From NCBI GenBank assembly GCA_031262625.1, contig JAISHJ010000056.1, positions 1 through 7,169 of the forward strand: 7,169 bases of DNA, written 5' to 3'. This document shows positions 1-7,013 of this stretch, piece by piece. The stretch comes from Ruminococcus sp. GTDB taxonomy: Bacteria; Bacillota; Clostridia; Oscillospirales; Ruminococcaceae. Numbering within the stretch: position 1 is the first letter of the stretch; every line of letters begins with the position of its first letter. The position numbers and the translations under genes are program-made. Under the pieces are notes generated by a model, which was not told where the DNA came from, made no database searches, and worked only from the letters and a program-made list of their open reading frames with translations.

Positions 1-77
1 CGGGGTTTGGGGAGGGGGCGGGGAGTGTGGCGCAGCGCCACACTGTCACCGCTCCTCCCCCTCCCCAACGTACCCCG
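1..77 (+). repeat. Palindromic GC-rich hairpin element, copy A
   Basis: A long imperfect inverted repeat. The outer arms are GGGGTTTGGGG (2-12) and CCCCAACGTACCCC (63-76). They pair except for a 3-nt bulge (CGT, 69-71), and the pairing continues as AGGGGG (13-18) with CCCCCT (57-62). An inner 8-bp stem, GTGTGGCG (25-32) with CGCCACAC (36-43), closes on a 3-nt loop. The two stems are joined by an asymmetric internal loop. The same outer sequences, in the opposite orientation and with a different core, occur at 6920-6968, so this is a repeat family and not a lone terminator. On the minus strand it begins 17 nt after the amidase stop codon and could stop or stabilise that transcript, but no T-run follows the hairpin. 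It may extend beyond the left edge of the window. Confidence 0.75.
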
Positions 78-94
78 GTTCCAAGGCGTACTCG

Positions 95-3000
95 TTAGAA
101 AGAAGCATATCCGTCGCCATAGGACGAGTAGGTTGTGCGGTTGAAGAATTGTTCTATACCGGACATAATGGCTTTGGCGTAGCGGCGTTGGTAGGAGTCG
201 TCGGCGAGGGACATAGCCTCGGCGTAGTTGGTGACGAAGGCGGTTTCTACTAAGATGCTGGGGAATTCCTGTTGTTGGGTAACGAAGAAGTAATTATATT
301 TAGCGCCGCGGTCGTTGTCTACTGCGCCGTTCACGTCGTTAAGGACTTTTGCTATATTGGCGGAGACGTAGCGAGCGAGGGGCTCGGAGAAGGGGGTAAA
401 GTAGTAGGCTTCGGTGCCGAAGGCTTTGCTTCCGGCGGAGTTACAGTGGACGGAGATAAAGATATCGGGGTCGTAGTTTCGGGCGATTGCGGCGCGTTCT
501 TTGGTGACGAAGCGTTCAGATTCGGTATGGAGACGGATGACGTTTGCGCCGGCGTCTTTGAGGTAGGCTTCGAGGTATTTAGCAATGGCGAGGTTAGCGG
601 TTTGTTCTTTGATGTGACCGATTGCGCCGGGGTCGAAAGCGTCGGCTTCGGTGTAGCCGTGACCGGGGTCTATTACTATAGTTGCGCCGGAGATTGAGTT
701 TTGAGCGCCATTGAAATTAAGGGTAAGATTGCCGGTACTGTCATAGCTTCCGGAGATTCCGCAGTAGACACCGTTTTCGCGCAGATAGAGGGTAAGCCTT
801 GTCTTTTTAAGACCGGCGGACTCGTAGGTATCGAATTTTCCGACAGTAAATTCGGAAGTTTCGGGGAAATTAATATCGCCGGCGGAGACTGAGGTAACGT
901 AATCGAAAATAATCGAGACAGAAGTTGCCTTAAAATTCTTCACGTAGTAGGAGCCGTTGTCGCCGCTTTGGTAGTCAGCACCGTTATAGCTTACGTTATA
1001 GGGAATATTCTTTAGGAGTGTGAATGTAATAAATGTGTCAGTGCCGCGAGTACCGGCGGAACTGATGCCGATAGGATTTGCGCCGAGGGGCTCGTTCGGG
1101 AGAACGTCAACGGCGGTTGATTTGATACGTCTGCCGCTGTTTGTGATGTAGTATTCTACACCGTCGAGAGTTACTGTCTTCACGTAATAGTCGAGAGTAC
1201 CGGCAGGGAGACGTGAAGCATCGGGAGTAGGATTTGTGGATGTAGTGGAGGAGCGGTAAGTCATAGTGTTGTCGGATTTTACGCGAAGGAGACTGCCGTC
1301 GAAGGCTTGCGCCTGTTCAGGGACAGCGTTAATAATAATCTGCGCACCGGTAAGTCCGGCGGTAAATTCAGTACCGTTCGGGGCGGTGTAAGAGCCGTAG
1401 ATTTCGACGTTGCCGAGGTCAATTTCCTCGCCGATTTTGCCCTTCGGAACGGTGTAGTAACCCTGAAACCTTGCGTACGAAGAGTTAGGGTCAAGCCCTT
1501 CCGTCTGCCCGTCAGTCTCGGTGAGTTCAACTGACTTTCCGTTTACACTCGCGCTGATTTTCGAGCCTTTATAACCTACAGCGGAGATAGAGAGGGTAGT
1601 TTCGCCGTCAAGATAGAGAGGACCTTCCGAGGGTGACATTTCCTTAAGAACATTAACTGTTCGCGTAATTTTATAAGTAATAACCTTAGCTTTGCTCTGG
1701 AACGTGAACACGTTCAAGCCTACTTCAAGAGGAATATTGTAGTAGAAACGTCCTGCTTCGTTGAGTACGATTTTGCTGCCCTGATAGTAAACAGGGAAAT
1801 TCGGGTCGAAAGAGCCGGCGAAGATTGCATACGGTTCTTCGGTTTTGTAGTTGGTGCTTGTGGGGAGGGTCATCTCGAGTTCGGAATCAAGCCCTTCAAC
1901 GTCTAAGCTGTTTGAATAATGCATTTCGAGAGCAGTTGTGGATTCCATCTCGTTATCTTCGAGGGCGTAAAGGCTGTTGAAAACACTGCCTTTACAGCTT
2001 TCGATTTCTTCCGCAGCGATAACCTGCTTAACAAGCTCATCGGGGGAGTACCAGCCTTCGTTGTCGGTGCAGATTTTCTCGTTAGCGTGGGATATGTACA
2101 TTGGGATTTGGGCAACGGATGCCACATCTCCCCACCAAGAAGTAACTGTCTTAAAGGGCTTGTCCGGGTCGGTAATAGAGCCGTCCGTTACCACAAGCAT
2201 AAAGTCAGCGAAACCGCTTTTTATGTAAGAGAGGGTGTCGGCGTAGCCGTCAGTGAGTGCTTCAAAGTCCGCGGAAGTCTCCGAGCCGAGGGAAATATCG
2301 GTAGTTTCGCCGTCAGTATCGTTTTCGCCGTCTGTTTCGTCAGTCTCACCGGAATCCGCAGGGCTTTCGTAGTTCTCCCAAACGTCTTCGAGAGCAATTC
2401 CCACAGGAATAGTGTTGTCGGTTTTGCGTACTGCCGCAGAAGCGAGGGAGAATATGTAAGAATTATTGTCAAGCAGCCAGTTATCGAAACCGATACCCGA
2501 GCCGCCCGCAAGATAATCATTAAGACTTATTCCGTCTTTAGACGCGTAATAGCCGCTGAAAACTATACCGTCACATGGGTAATTTACGGTAAAATTTCTA
2601 ATATCAATCGCGAAGGTGTTAATTCTGTCTTCAATCGTAAGCCCCGAAAGGTTTGAAAGGAGCGTGTCAATTTCAAAGTCGAGGTAGACAAACATACCGC
2701 GAGCCTTTGCGGGAGCAATTATATATTCAATAGCGGACTTCTCCACCGTTTCGTTAATGTCGGTGGAGTAGAAAACCTTTTTGCCCGAAACGTCCTCTGT
2801 CGTTGTTTTTACTATAATAGTATTAAGTCCGTGTGAAGCAACTTTATCAAGGAGAACTTCAACATCCGCCGTAATTTCTTCATCAGTAAGAGGAATATCC
2901 TCTTCACCTGTCAGCGCGAAATCTACCCCGGGAACAACGAAAACGCCTTTCATGTAATCGGGGAACGAATACAAATAAGAAGGCTCTTCCGGGACATATA

Positions 3001-3166
3001 CGGGGAGAGTTTCGTCGCGGTTTATCGGTGCTTGAGGAGCAATTACAGTGTAGCCCTCCGGCATACTTTCACTGTCTTCGGCAGATAAAGGTATACCGGG
3101 AAAGAAGGCTAAAGTCATCAGCACCGACAGCATAAAGCCGACGATTCGAGAGAATGGTTTTTTCAT
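95..3166 (-). CDS. Secreted N-acetylmuramoyl-L-alanine amidase (Amidase_3) with N-terminal GHL10-like domain
   Basis: A 1023-residue exported protein predicted to cleave the MurNAc-L-Ala bond of peptidoglycan. Residues 1-29 form a signal peptide (MKK, hydrophobic core, PLSA cleavage site). Residues about 70-410 resemble a GHL10-type TIM barrel (GLNTIIVK, PVGIALEDVWEN, SWWGDV), interrupted by an acidic low-complexity insert at about 265-295. Residues about 440-610 look like Ig-like beta domains, about 620-690 like an SH3-like domain, and about 700-825 like an AMIN-like beta region. Amidase_3 covers about 828-1010 with its zinc and catalytic residues intact: H836 (IDPGHG), E854, H907 (SVHCNS) and E974 (LVETAF). 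It is much longer than a minimal amidase. The barrel lacks the usual GHL10 acidic motif and may bind glycan without cleaving it. The ATG at 3166 is chosen because a typical signal peptide starts there, although no Shine-Dalgarno sequence precedes it. The amidase call is firm; the middle domains are read from pattern only. Confidence 0.93.
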   Translation of the reverse strand: MKKPFSRIVGFMLSVLMTLAFFPGIPLSAEDSESMPEGYTVIAPQAPINRDETLPVYVPEEPSYLYSFPDYMKGVFVVPGVDFALTGEEDIPLTDEEITADVEVLLDKVASHGLNTIIVKTTTEDVSGKKVFYSTDINETVEKSAIEYIIAPAKARGMFVYLDFEIDTLLSNLSGLTIEDRINTFAIDIRNFTVNYPCDGIVFSGYYASKDGISLNDYLAGGSGIGFDNWLLDNNSYIFSLASAAVRKTDNTIPVGIALEDVWENYESPADSGETDETDGENDTDGETTDISLGSETSADFEALTDGYADTLSYIKSGFADFMLVVTDGSITDPDKPFKTVTSWWGDVASVAQIPMYISHANEKICTDNEGWYSPDELVKQVIAAEEIESCKGSVFNSLYALEDNEMESTTALEMHYSNSLDVEGLDSELEMTLPTSTNYKTEEPYAIFAGSFDPNFPVYYQGSKIVLNEAGRFYYNIPLEVGLNVFTFQSKAKVITYKITRTVNVLKEMSPSEGPLYLDGETTLSISAVGYKGSKISASVNGKSVELTETDGQTEGLDPNSSYARFQGYYTVPKGKIGEEIDLGNVEIYGSYTAPNGTEFTAGLTGAQIIINAVPEQAQAFDGSLLRVKSDNTMTYRSSTTSTNPTPDASRLPAGTLDYYVKTVTLDGVEYYITNSGRRIKSTAVDVLPNEPLGANPIGISSAGTRGTDTFITFTLLKNIPYNVSYNGADYQSGDNGSYYVKNFKATSVSIIFDYVTSVSAGDINFPETSEFTVGKFDTYESAGLKKTRLTLYLRENGVYCGISGSYDSTGNLTLNFNGAQNSISGATIVIDPGHGYTEADAFDPGAIGHIKEQTANLAIAKYLEAYLKDAGANVIRLHTESERFVTKERAAIARNYDPDIFISVHCNSAGSKAFGTEAYYFTPFSEPLARYVSANIAKVLNDVNGAVDNDRGAKYNYFFVTQQQEFPSILVETAFVTNYAEAMSLADDSYQRRYAKAIMSGIEQFFNRTTYSSYGDGYASF

Positions 3167-3241
3167 AAAAATAAGTACTATAAATAAACTATAATCCGAC
3201 AGGATTTACGTAGGTTTATTATACAACATAATTACGGACAA

Positions 3242-3271
3242 ATTATATATAATCTGTGAATATTATGTGAT
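3242..3271 (-). promoter_or_regulatory. Possible promoter of the amidase gene
   Basis: The 183-nt gap 3167-3349 is very AT-rich. On the minus strand a perfect TATAAT (3247-3242) lies 18 nt after ATCACA (3271-3266), which matches TTGACA at four of six positions. A second perfect TATAAT lies at 3223-3218 without a good -35 box. A terminator-like hairpin precedes this region, so a separate amidase promoter is expected here. AT-rich DNA yields such hexamers by chance, so the exact site is uncertain. Confidence 0.35.
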
Positions 3272-3286
3272 TTATCTTTACAGTTT

Positions 3287-3316
3287 AATAACAAACGAGC
3301 AGTAATAATACTGCTC
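3287..3316 (-). terminator. Probable intrinsic terminator of the CDF-pullulanase-gtrA operon
   Basis: On the minus strand, GAGCAGTA (3316-3309), a TTAT loop and TACTGCTC (3304-3297) form a perfect 8-bp stem. It is followed by the T-rich tract GTTTGTTATT (3296-3287). The hairpin starts 33 nt after the gtrA-like stop codon, the normal place for a factor-independent terminator. The T tract is interrupted, so termination may be partial. Confidence 0.6.
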
Positions 3317-3349
3317 CTAATAATATTGTTACTCCGAAACGATATTTCA

Positions 3350-3838
3350 CTATTTTTTCTTAAAAATTATAAATTTCGAGAAAAGGAAGTTTAATATCAA
3401 TATAACTATTTGTATAATAATCTTATTCGATACAAGTCCAAAACCTAATATGTCTACCATTAAGATAAGGTAACCGAGTTCCAAGAAGAATGACAGAAGT
3501 CTTGCGGCGGTAAATTCACCGGCTTCGCGAAGAATTACCTTTGCGGTACGGTCATGACTGTCGAAAACGAAAAATTTGTTGACGAAAAAGGCGAAAGTTA
3601 CTGCCGAAACCCACGAAATCGTAGTTGAAGCCCAGACAGGTGCGCCCAAAAACGCCGGAATAAACTGCATAGCAAAGGAAACGAGGGTAGTTAAGCCACC
3701 GTAAAAAATATAGAGCAGTATTTTCTCGTGTTTGTAATAAAGTTCCTGCAAAGGCTTAGGAAAAATGCCTACGATTTTTCGTATAAGCCCATTCAGCCCT
3801 TGCTTCTCTCCGTCTTTAACGTCATCTTTTTTGCTCAT
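3350..3838 (-). CDS. GtrA family membrane protein
   Basis: A 162-residue protein with four predicted membrane helices at about 40-62, 67-93, 105-130 and 133-158, after a charged cytosolic N-terminus of about 35 residues. It carries the usual GtrA landmarks: YIFYGGLTTLVSF in helix 1, FFVNKFFVF after helix 2, a conserved Arg at the start of helix 3 (AARLLSFF), and LNFLFSKFIIF at the C-terminus. The family is tied to movement or modification of lipid-linked sugars, as with the bactoprenol-glucose flippase role proposed for phage GtrA, but most members are uncharacterised. The ATG lies 4 nt after the pullulanase stop, with GGGTGA as a weak ribosome binding site overlapping that stop, so translation is probably coupled. 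No glycosyltransferase partner lies next to it, so its substrate cannot be inferred. Confidence 0.88.
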   Translation of the reverse strand: MSKKDDVKDGEKQGLNGLIRKIVGIFPKPLQELYYKHEKILLYIFYGGLTTLVSFAMQFIPAFLGAPVWASTTISWVSAVTFAFFVNKFFVFDSHDRTAKVILREAGEFTAARLLSFFLELGYLILMVDILGFGLVSNKIIIQIVILILNFLFSKFIIFKKK

Positions 3839-3842
3839 TAAT

Positions 3843-3848
3843 TCACCC
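3843..3848 (-). promoter_or_regulatory. Ribosome binding site of gtrA-like gene overlapping the pullulanase stop
   Basis: On the minus strand GGGTGA is followed after 4 nt by the ATG at 3838. The TGA inside it is the stop codon of the upstream pullulanase gene. The site is weak and lies close to the start, so translation of the gtrA-like gene probably depends on ribosomes finishing the upstream gene. Confidence 0.5.
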
Positions 3849-5762
3849 GTCTTTATTTTTCCCGAGGACGATTACCGATATTCCTTCAATTTCATATTCA
3901 CCCGAAACCTTGCGGAGCGAAACATCACCCGCCGTTTCACCGTCAATGTAAACATCATATTCCTCAAAGGCGTATAGTTTTACCGGGAATTCTCCTGCAT
4001 TAAAGAAGACTAAAATTTCGGACAGCTTATCGTCGCCATATAGCCCGAAACCTATTATCCGTGCCGGGAGGTTGTCGAAAAATTTAAGATTCTCTGCAAC
4101 CTGATGGTTCTCATACATACGCAGAGCGGAGTGGTTCTTCCGAAACTCAATCAGCCCTTTATAGTAGTTAAACACATCCCGATAACGTGTTTTTCTGTCC
4201 CACTTTATGCTGTTAATGATATCGGGGGAATTGTAGCTGTTGTGGTCGAAAGAGTTACCGCCCGGGAGCGGCTTTGAACGAAGGAAATCCTGCCCCGCCT
4301 GAATGAAGGGAATACCCTGCGACAGGAAGACAAACGCCGCCGCAAGCTTATCCATACGCTTTCTGTTTTCTTCCGTGTCGGTGGGATTTGAATAGAAAAG
4401 TTTATCCCAAAGGGTTAAGTTGTCGTGTGCTTCGACATAATTCACCGTCTGACAGGGCGTGTCGGTCCATGAATACTGCGACATACCGGGAAGCTGCGGG
4501 TGAGGAATACGCCCGGAGATTACTTCACGCACAAAATGTTCCGTGCCGATTGCGCCGTTAACGTAGCCTTTGTCTTTATTTACGAAATTATTCCCCTTAA
4601 TTGTGTCGCGGAAATCGTCCGAAAAGAAACCATAGCCCGGGACAGCGCGTGCGTTGAGTTTCATCGCCCTCTTTGAATACTCAAGGGGCGAATCTCCCCC
4701 CGTCCAACCCTCACCATAAAGAATTACACTCGGGTTAATTGCGCGGAGTTTTTCTTCTGCAATTTTCAAAGTTTCAACGTCATAAAGCCCCATAAGGTCA
4801 AAACGGAAGCCGTCTATCTTATATTCCGACATAAAATAACAAAGGCTGTCGATAATATATTTCCTGACCATCGGACGTTCTGTAGCGACTTCGTTGCCGC
4901 AGCCGGAGCCGTTCGCGTAATGGTCCCCCCACTGACGGTAATAATATTTCGGAAAAGTCTTCGTAAACGCACTGTCGGCAGTAGCGTAGGTGTGGTTATA
5001 AACCACGTCCATAATTACACCGATTCCGTTTCGGTGAAGCATCTGTATCATCCGCTTCATCTCAAGCACTCTTGTCCGCCCGTTATACGGGTCGGTAGAG
5101 TATGAGCCTTCGGGACAGTTGAAATTTTGCGGATCATATCCCCAGTTAAACTGCGGGCGGCGAAGGTCAGTTTCATCTACAGTCTGAAAGTCAAATATCG
5201 GTTGTAATTGTACGTGTGTAATTCCCAGTTCGCGAAGGTGAGAAAGTCCGATTTTATCTCCGCCGGAGTTTCTTAGGTGCTTTTCAATGAACGCCAAAAA
5301 ACGTCCGCGGTAGCAGAAAATACTGTCCTTATCTATCGAAAAATCACGCACGTGAAGTTCATAAATACTCGCATCGGTGTAATGAGGAAGGCTGACATAG
5401 TCTTCCTGCTCCCAATCCTTCGGATTAGTTGTTTCGGGGTTGAATATGAAGCCCATCGCGCCGTTTGCGCCGCAGGAGCGTGCGTAAACATCAATCGTCT
5501 CGGTTTCTATCTCGTCATAGGTGATAACGTAGGTATAGTATACCCCATCAAGATTGCCGAACGCGGTCTTGCTCCATACACCGGTCTTGTCTTTGGTCAT
5601 AGGAAGCTTACGGAACGGCTTTTCATCTGTACAGGTTTTATATAGTTGAATTCGCGCCTTGTCTGCAAGCGGCGCCCATACCTTGAAAACTGTCTGTTCA
5701 GAGTTCCATACTGCGCCTAAATCATCTCCGCCATAGAAGTATTTTTTATCAACGTCAATCAT
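3843..5762 (-). CDS. pulA: Type I pullulanase (GH13), cytoplasmic
   Basis: A 639-residue glycoside hydrolase family 13 enzyme predicted to hydrolyse alpha-1,6 branch points in pullulan, glycogen or branched maltodextrins. Residues about 15-105 form a CBM48-like beta domain (TVFKVWAPLADKARIQLY). The catalytic barrel follows, with the type I pullulanase signature FNWGYDP (205-211). The four GH13 regions are DVVYNH (252-257), GFRFDLMG with nucleophile D322, YGEGW with acid/base E351, and VEAHDN with D447. A C-terminal beta domain covers about 565-639. There is no signal peptide, so it acts inside the cell on stored or imported glucans. It is somewhat shorter than Bacillus AmyX-type enzymes but has every catalytic motif. 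The ATG at 5762 is supported by AGGAG 8 nt upstream. It sits 11 nt after the CDF stop and 4 nt before the gtrA-like ATG, as the middle gene of an operon. No glycogen or maltodextrin genes are adjacent. Confidence 0.94.
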   Translation of the reverse strand: MIDVDKKYFYGGDDLGAVWNSEQTVFKVWAPLADKARIQLYKTCTDEKPFRKLPMTKDKTGVWSKTAFGNLDGVYYTYVITYDEIETETIDVYARSCGANGAMGFIFNPETTNPKDWEQEDYVSLPHYTDASIYELHVRDFSIDKDSIFCYRGRFLAFIEKHLRNSGGDKIGLSHLRELGITHVQLQPIFDFQTVDETDLRRPQFNWGYDPQNFNCPEGSYSTDPYNGRTRVLEMKRMIQMLHRNGIGVIMDVVYNHTYATADSAFTKTFPKYYYRQWGDHYANGSGCGNEVATERPMVRKYIIDSLCYFMSEYKIDGFRFDLMGLYDVETLKIAEEKLRAINPSVILYGEGWTGGDSPLEYSKRAMKLNARAVPGYGFFSDDFRDTIKGNNFVNKDKGYVNGAIGTEHFVREVISGRIPHPQLPGMSQYSWTDTPCQTVNYVEAHDNLTLWDKLFYSNPTDTEENRKRMDKLAAAFVFLSQGIPFIQAGQDFLRSKPLPGGNSFDHNSYNSPDIINSIKWDRKTRYRDVFNYYKGLIEFRKNHSALRMYENHQVAENLKFFDNLPARIIGFGLYGDDKLSEILVFFNAGEFPVKLYAFEEYDVYIDGETAGDVSLRKVSGEYEIEGISVIVLGKNKDG

Positions 5763-5770
5763 GAAATTTA

Positions 5771-5775
5771 CTCCT
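5771..5775 (-). promoter_or_regulatory. Strong Shine-Dalgarno of pullulanase gene overlapping the CDF stop
   Basis: The minus strand reads TAGGAG, in which TAG is the CDF stop codon and AGGAG is the ribosome binding site, 8 nt before the pullulanase ATG. The overlap fixes the pullulanase start and indicates coupled translation of the two genes. Confidence 0.8.
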
Positions 5776-6919
5776 ATCCGTAAAAATCATCAACGGTTAT
5801 AACCGCGTTGTATTTGGAGTCGTGAGCCTTAAGAAGCTTCTTTATCGTTTCAGCAAGTGATGATTTATCCTTATCTGTAGGGCAGTCCGTTACCGCAACG
5901 TCAAAGATAAGGTTAATGTTATTTTCGCCGTCGGTAATCCTAAAATCATGTATAGTATAGTCGGTATTAAGTGCGCCGACAATATTTTCCGTCATTTCCT
6001 TAAGCTTATTTACCCGTTCGTCATCAACACTTATAGGGTCCGTATGAAGTACAATACGAATGTCAAGTTCCTTATATATCTCGCGCTCAAGCGCATCTAT
6101 ACATTCATGAACAGCAGAAGGATCATCCGAAGCAGGCACTTCCGCGTGGGCAGATGCAAATATTCTCCCCGGTCCGTAGTCGTGGATAATAAGGTCATGT
6201 ACCCCGACAATATGCTCGCCGCTCGATATTATCGCCCGTATTTTGTCGCAGACTTCCTTTGAAGGAGGACTCCCCAAAAGCAGGTCTATCGTCTCTTTCG
6301 CAATCTTTATTCCGCCGAAAACTATATAAACAGCTACTGCAAGACCGATATATCCGTCAAGTTCAAAAGCCGTAACGAAGTGGTTTATTACCGTCGCCAA
6401 AACGACAGCAAGTGTCGATACAACATCGTTCAAACTGTCTCTGGCAGTAGCCTTAAAAAGTGTCGAGTGTATTAAATCCGCAAGATAACTGTAACTCCTA
6501 TACATCCATAGCTTAACAAGTACTGTCAACGCTAAAATTATAGTAAGTACCCAAGAAAAATCTGTAGATTCAGGCGTGATAATCCTTAATACAGAAGTCC
6601 TCCCAAGTTCAAATCCCACAAATACAATTATTATCGCCACAATTAATGAAGCTATATATTCAACCCTGCCATGCCCGAAAGGATGCTCCTTGTCAGGATG
6701 CGCCGCCGCCGCCTTAGCAGATATAAGCACCACAACAGAACTCCCCATATCCGAAAGATTGTTAAAAGCATCCGATATTATTGCCACAGATGCCATCAAC
6801 AGCCCCGCCGTAAGCTTTACCCCAAAAAGCAAAAGATTACACAAAACACCAATAAGCCCGCCAAGTATCCCGACACGCATTCTGCTTGTATTAAATCTAT
6901 CCGCTAATCGCTTTATCAT
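5774..6919 (-). CDS. Cation diffusion facilitator (CDF) family transporter with duplicated C-terminal domain
   Basis: A 381-residue inner-membrane antiporter of the CDF family, expected to export a divalent metal such as Mn, Zn, Fe or Co in exchange for protons. Six membrane helices lie within about residues 15-215. Helix 2 carries SDAFNNLSD (D50, N54, D57) and helix 5 carries RDSLNDVV (D161, D165), the metal-site positions; HPFGHGRVEYIA (79-90) is a family signature. Asn at position 54 departs from the Zn-type pattern, so zinc is not assured. A cytoplasmic ferredoxin-like domain covers about 220-297, and a second similar unit follows at about 320-378. The ATG at 6919 is chosen because the family-like sequence begins near there. 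It has no ribosome binding site and touches a hairpin repeat. An in-frame TTG at 6964, preceded by GGAAGGGGGG, would add 15 residues encoded by the repeat. It is the first gene of the operon. Confidence 0.9.
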   Translation of the reverse strand: MIKRLADRFNTSRMRVGILGGLIGVLCNLLLFGVKLTAGLLMASVAIISDAFNNLSDMGSSVVVLISAKAAAAHPDKEHPFGHGRVEYIASLIVAIIIVFVGFELGRTSVLRIITPESTDFSWVLTIILALTVLVKLWMYRSYSYLADLIHSTLFKATARDSLNDVVSTLAVVLATVINHFVTAFELDGYIGLAVAVYIVFGGIKIAKETIDLLLGSPPSKEVCDKIRAIISSGEHIVGVHDLIIHDYGPGRIFASAHAEVPASDDPSAVHECIDALEREIYKELDIRIVLHTDPISVDDERVNKLKEMTENIVGALNTDYTIHDFRITDGENNINLIFDVAVTDCPTDKDKSSLAETIKKLLKAHDSKYNAVITVDDFYG

Positions 6920-6989
6920 GGGTACGTTGGGGGGAAACCTCTCTGAGGAGAGGTTTCCCCCCAAACCCCCCTTCCAGAGACTTTTTCAT
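6897..6989 (-). other. Possible 30-codon leader ORF overlapping the CDF start
   Basis: An ATG at 6989 opens a frame beginning MKKSLEGGFGGKPLL. It runs through the hairpin element, out of frame with the CDF gene, and stops at TAG (6899-6897), 21 nt inside the CDF coding region. The region before it (AAGATGGCTT) has only a weak ribosome-binding resemblance. It could deliver ribosomes through the hairpin to the CDF start. It may equally be a chance frame created by the GC-rich repeat; the low-complexity composition favours that. Confidence 0.2.
6920..6968 (-). repeat. Palindromic GC-rich hairpin element, copy B
   Basis: A near-perfect palindrome. Arms 6929-6943 and 6948-6962 form 15 perfect base pairs around a 4-nt loop. 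The stem extends by TT/AA (6927-6928 with 6963-6964) and then by GGGT with ACCC across a 3-nt ACG bulge (6924-6926). Read on the minus strand, the ends are GGGGTTTGGGG and CCCCAACGTACCC, identical to the ends of copy A on the plus strand, while the cores differ. The element ends exactly where the CDF ATG begins, so in the transcript it occupies the ribosome binding region. There is no T-run, so it does not look like a classical terminator. It is either a mobile-type intergenic repeat that landed at the gene start or a structured translation control site. Confidence 0.8.
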
Positions 6990-7013
6990 AAGCCATCTTA
7001 AAGTAGGTTTGGG

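Noticed and set aside
272..697. A 141-codon plus-strand frame opposite the amidase catalytic domain
   Set aside because: It is antisense to the region encoding the intact zinc ligands. Its Val/Gly/Phe-rich, low-complexity product is typical of a shadow frame.
1919..2656. A 245-codon open frame on the plus strand opposite the amidase gene
   Set aside because: It lies wholly antisense to a coding region with clear domains, shows no recognisable family or ribosome binding site, and its composition is what the reverse complement of the amidase codons gives.
6576..7001. A 141-codon plus-strand frame across the CDF 5' region and hairpin B
   Set aside because: It is antisense to the CDF membrane helices, and its C-terminal part is only the translated repeat element.
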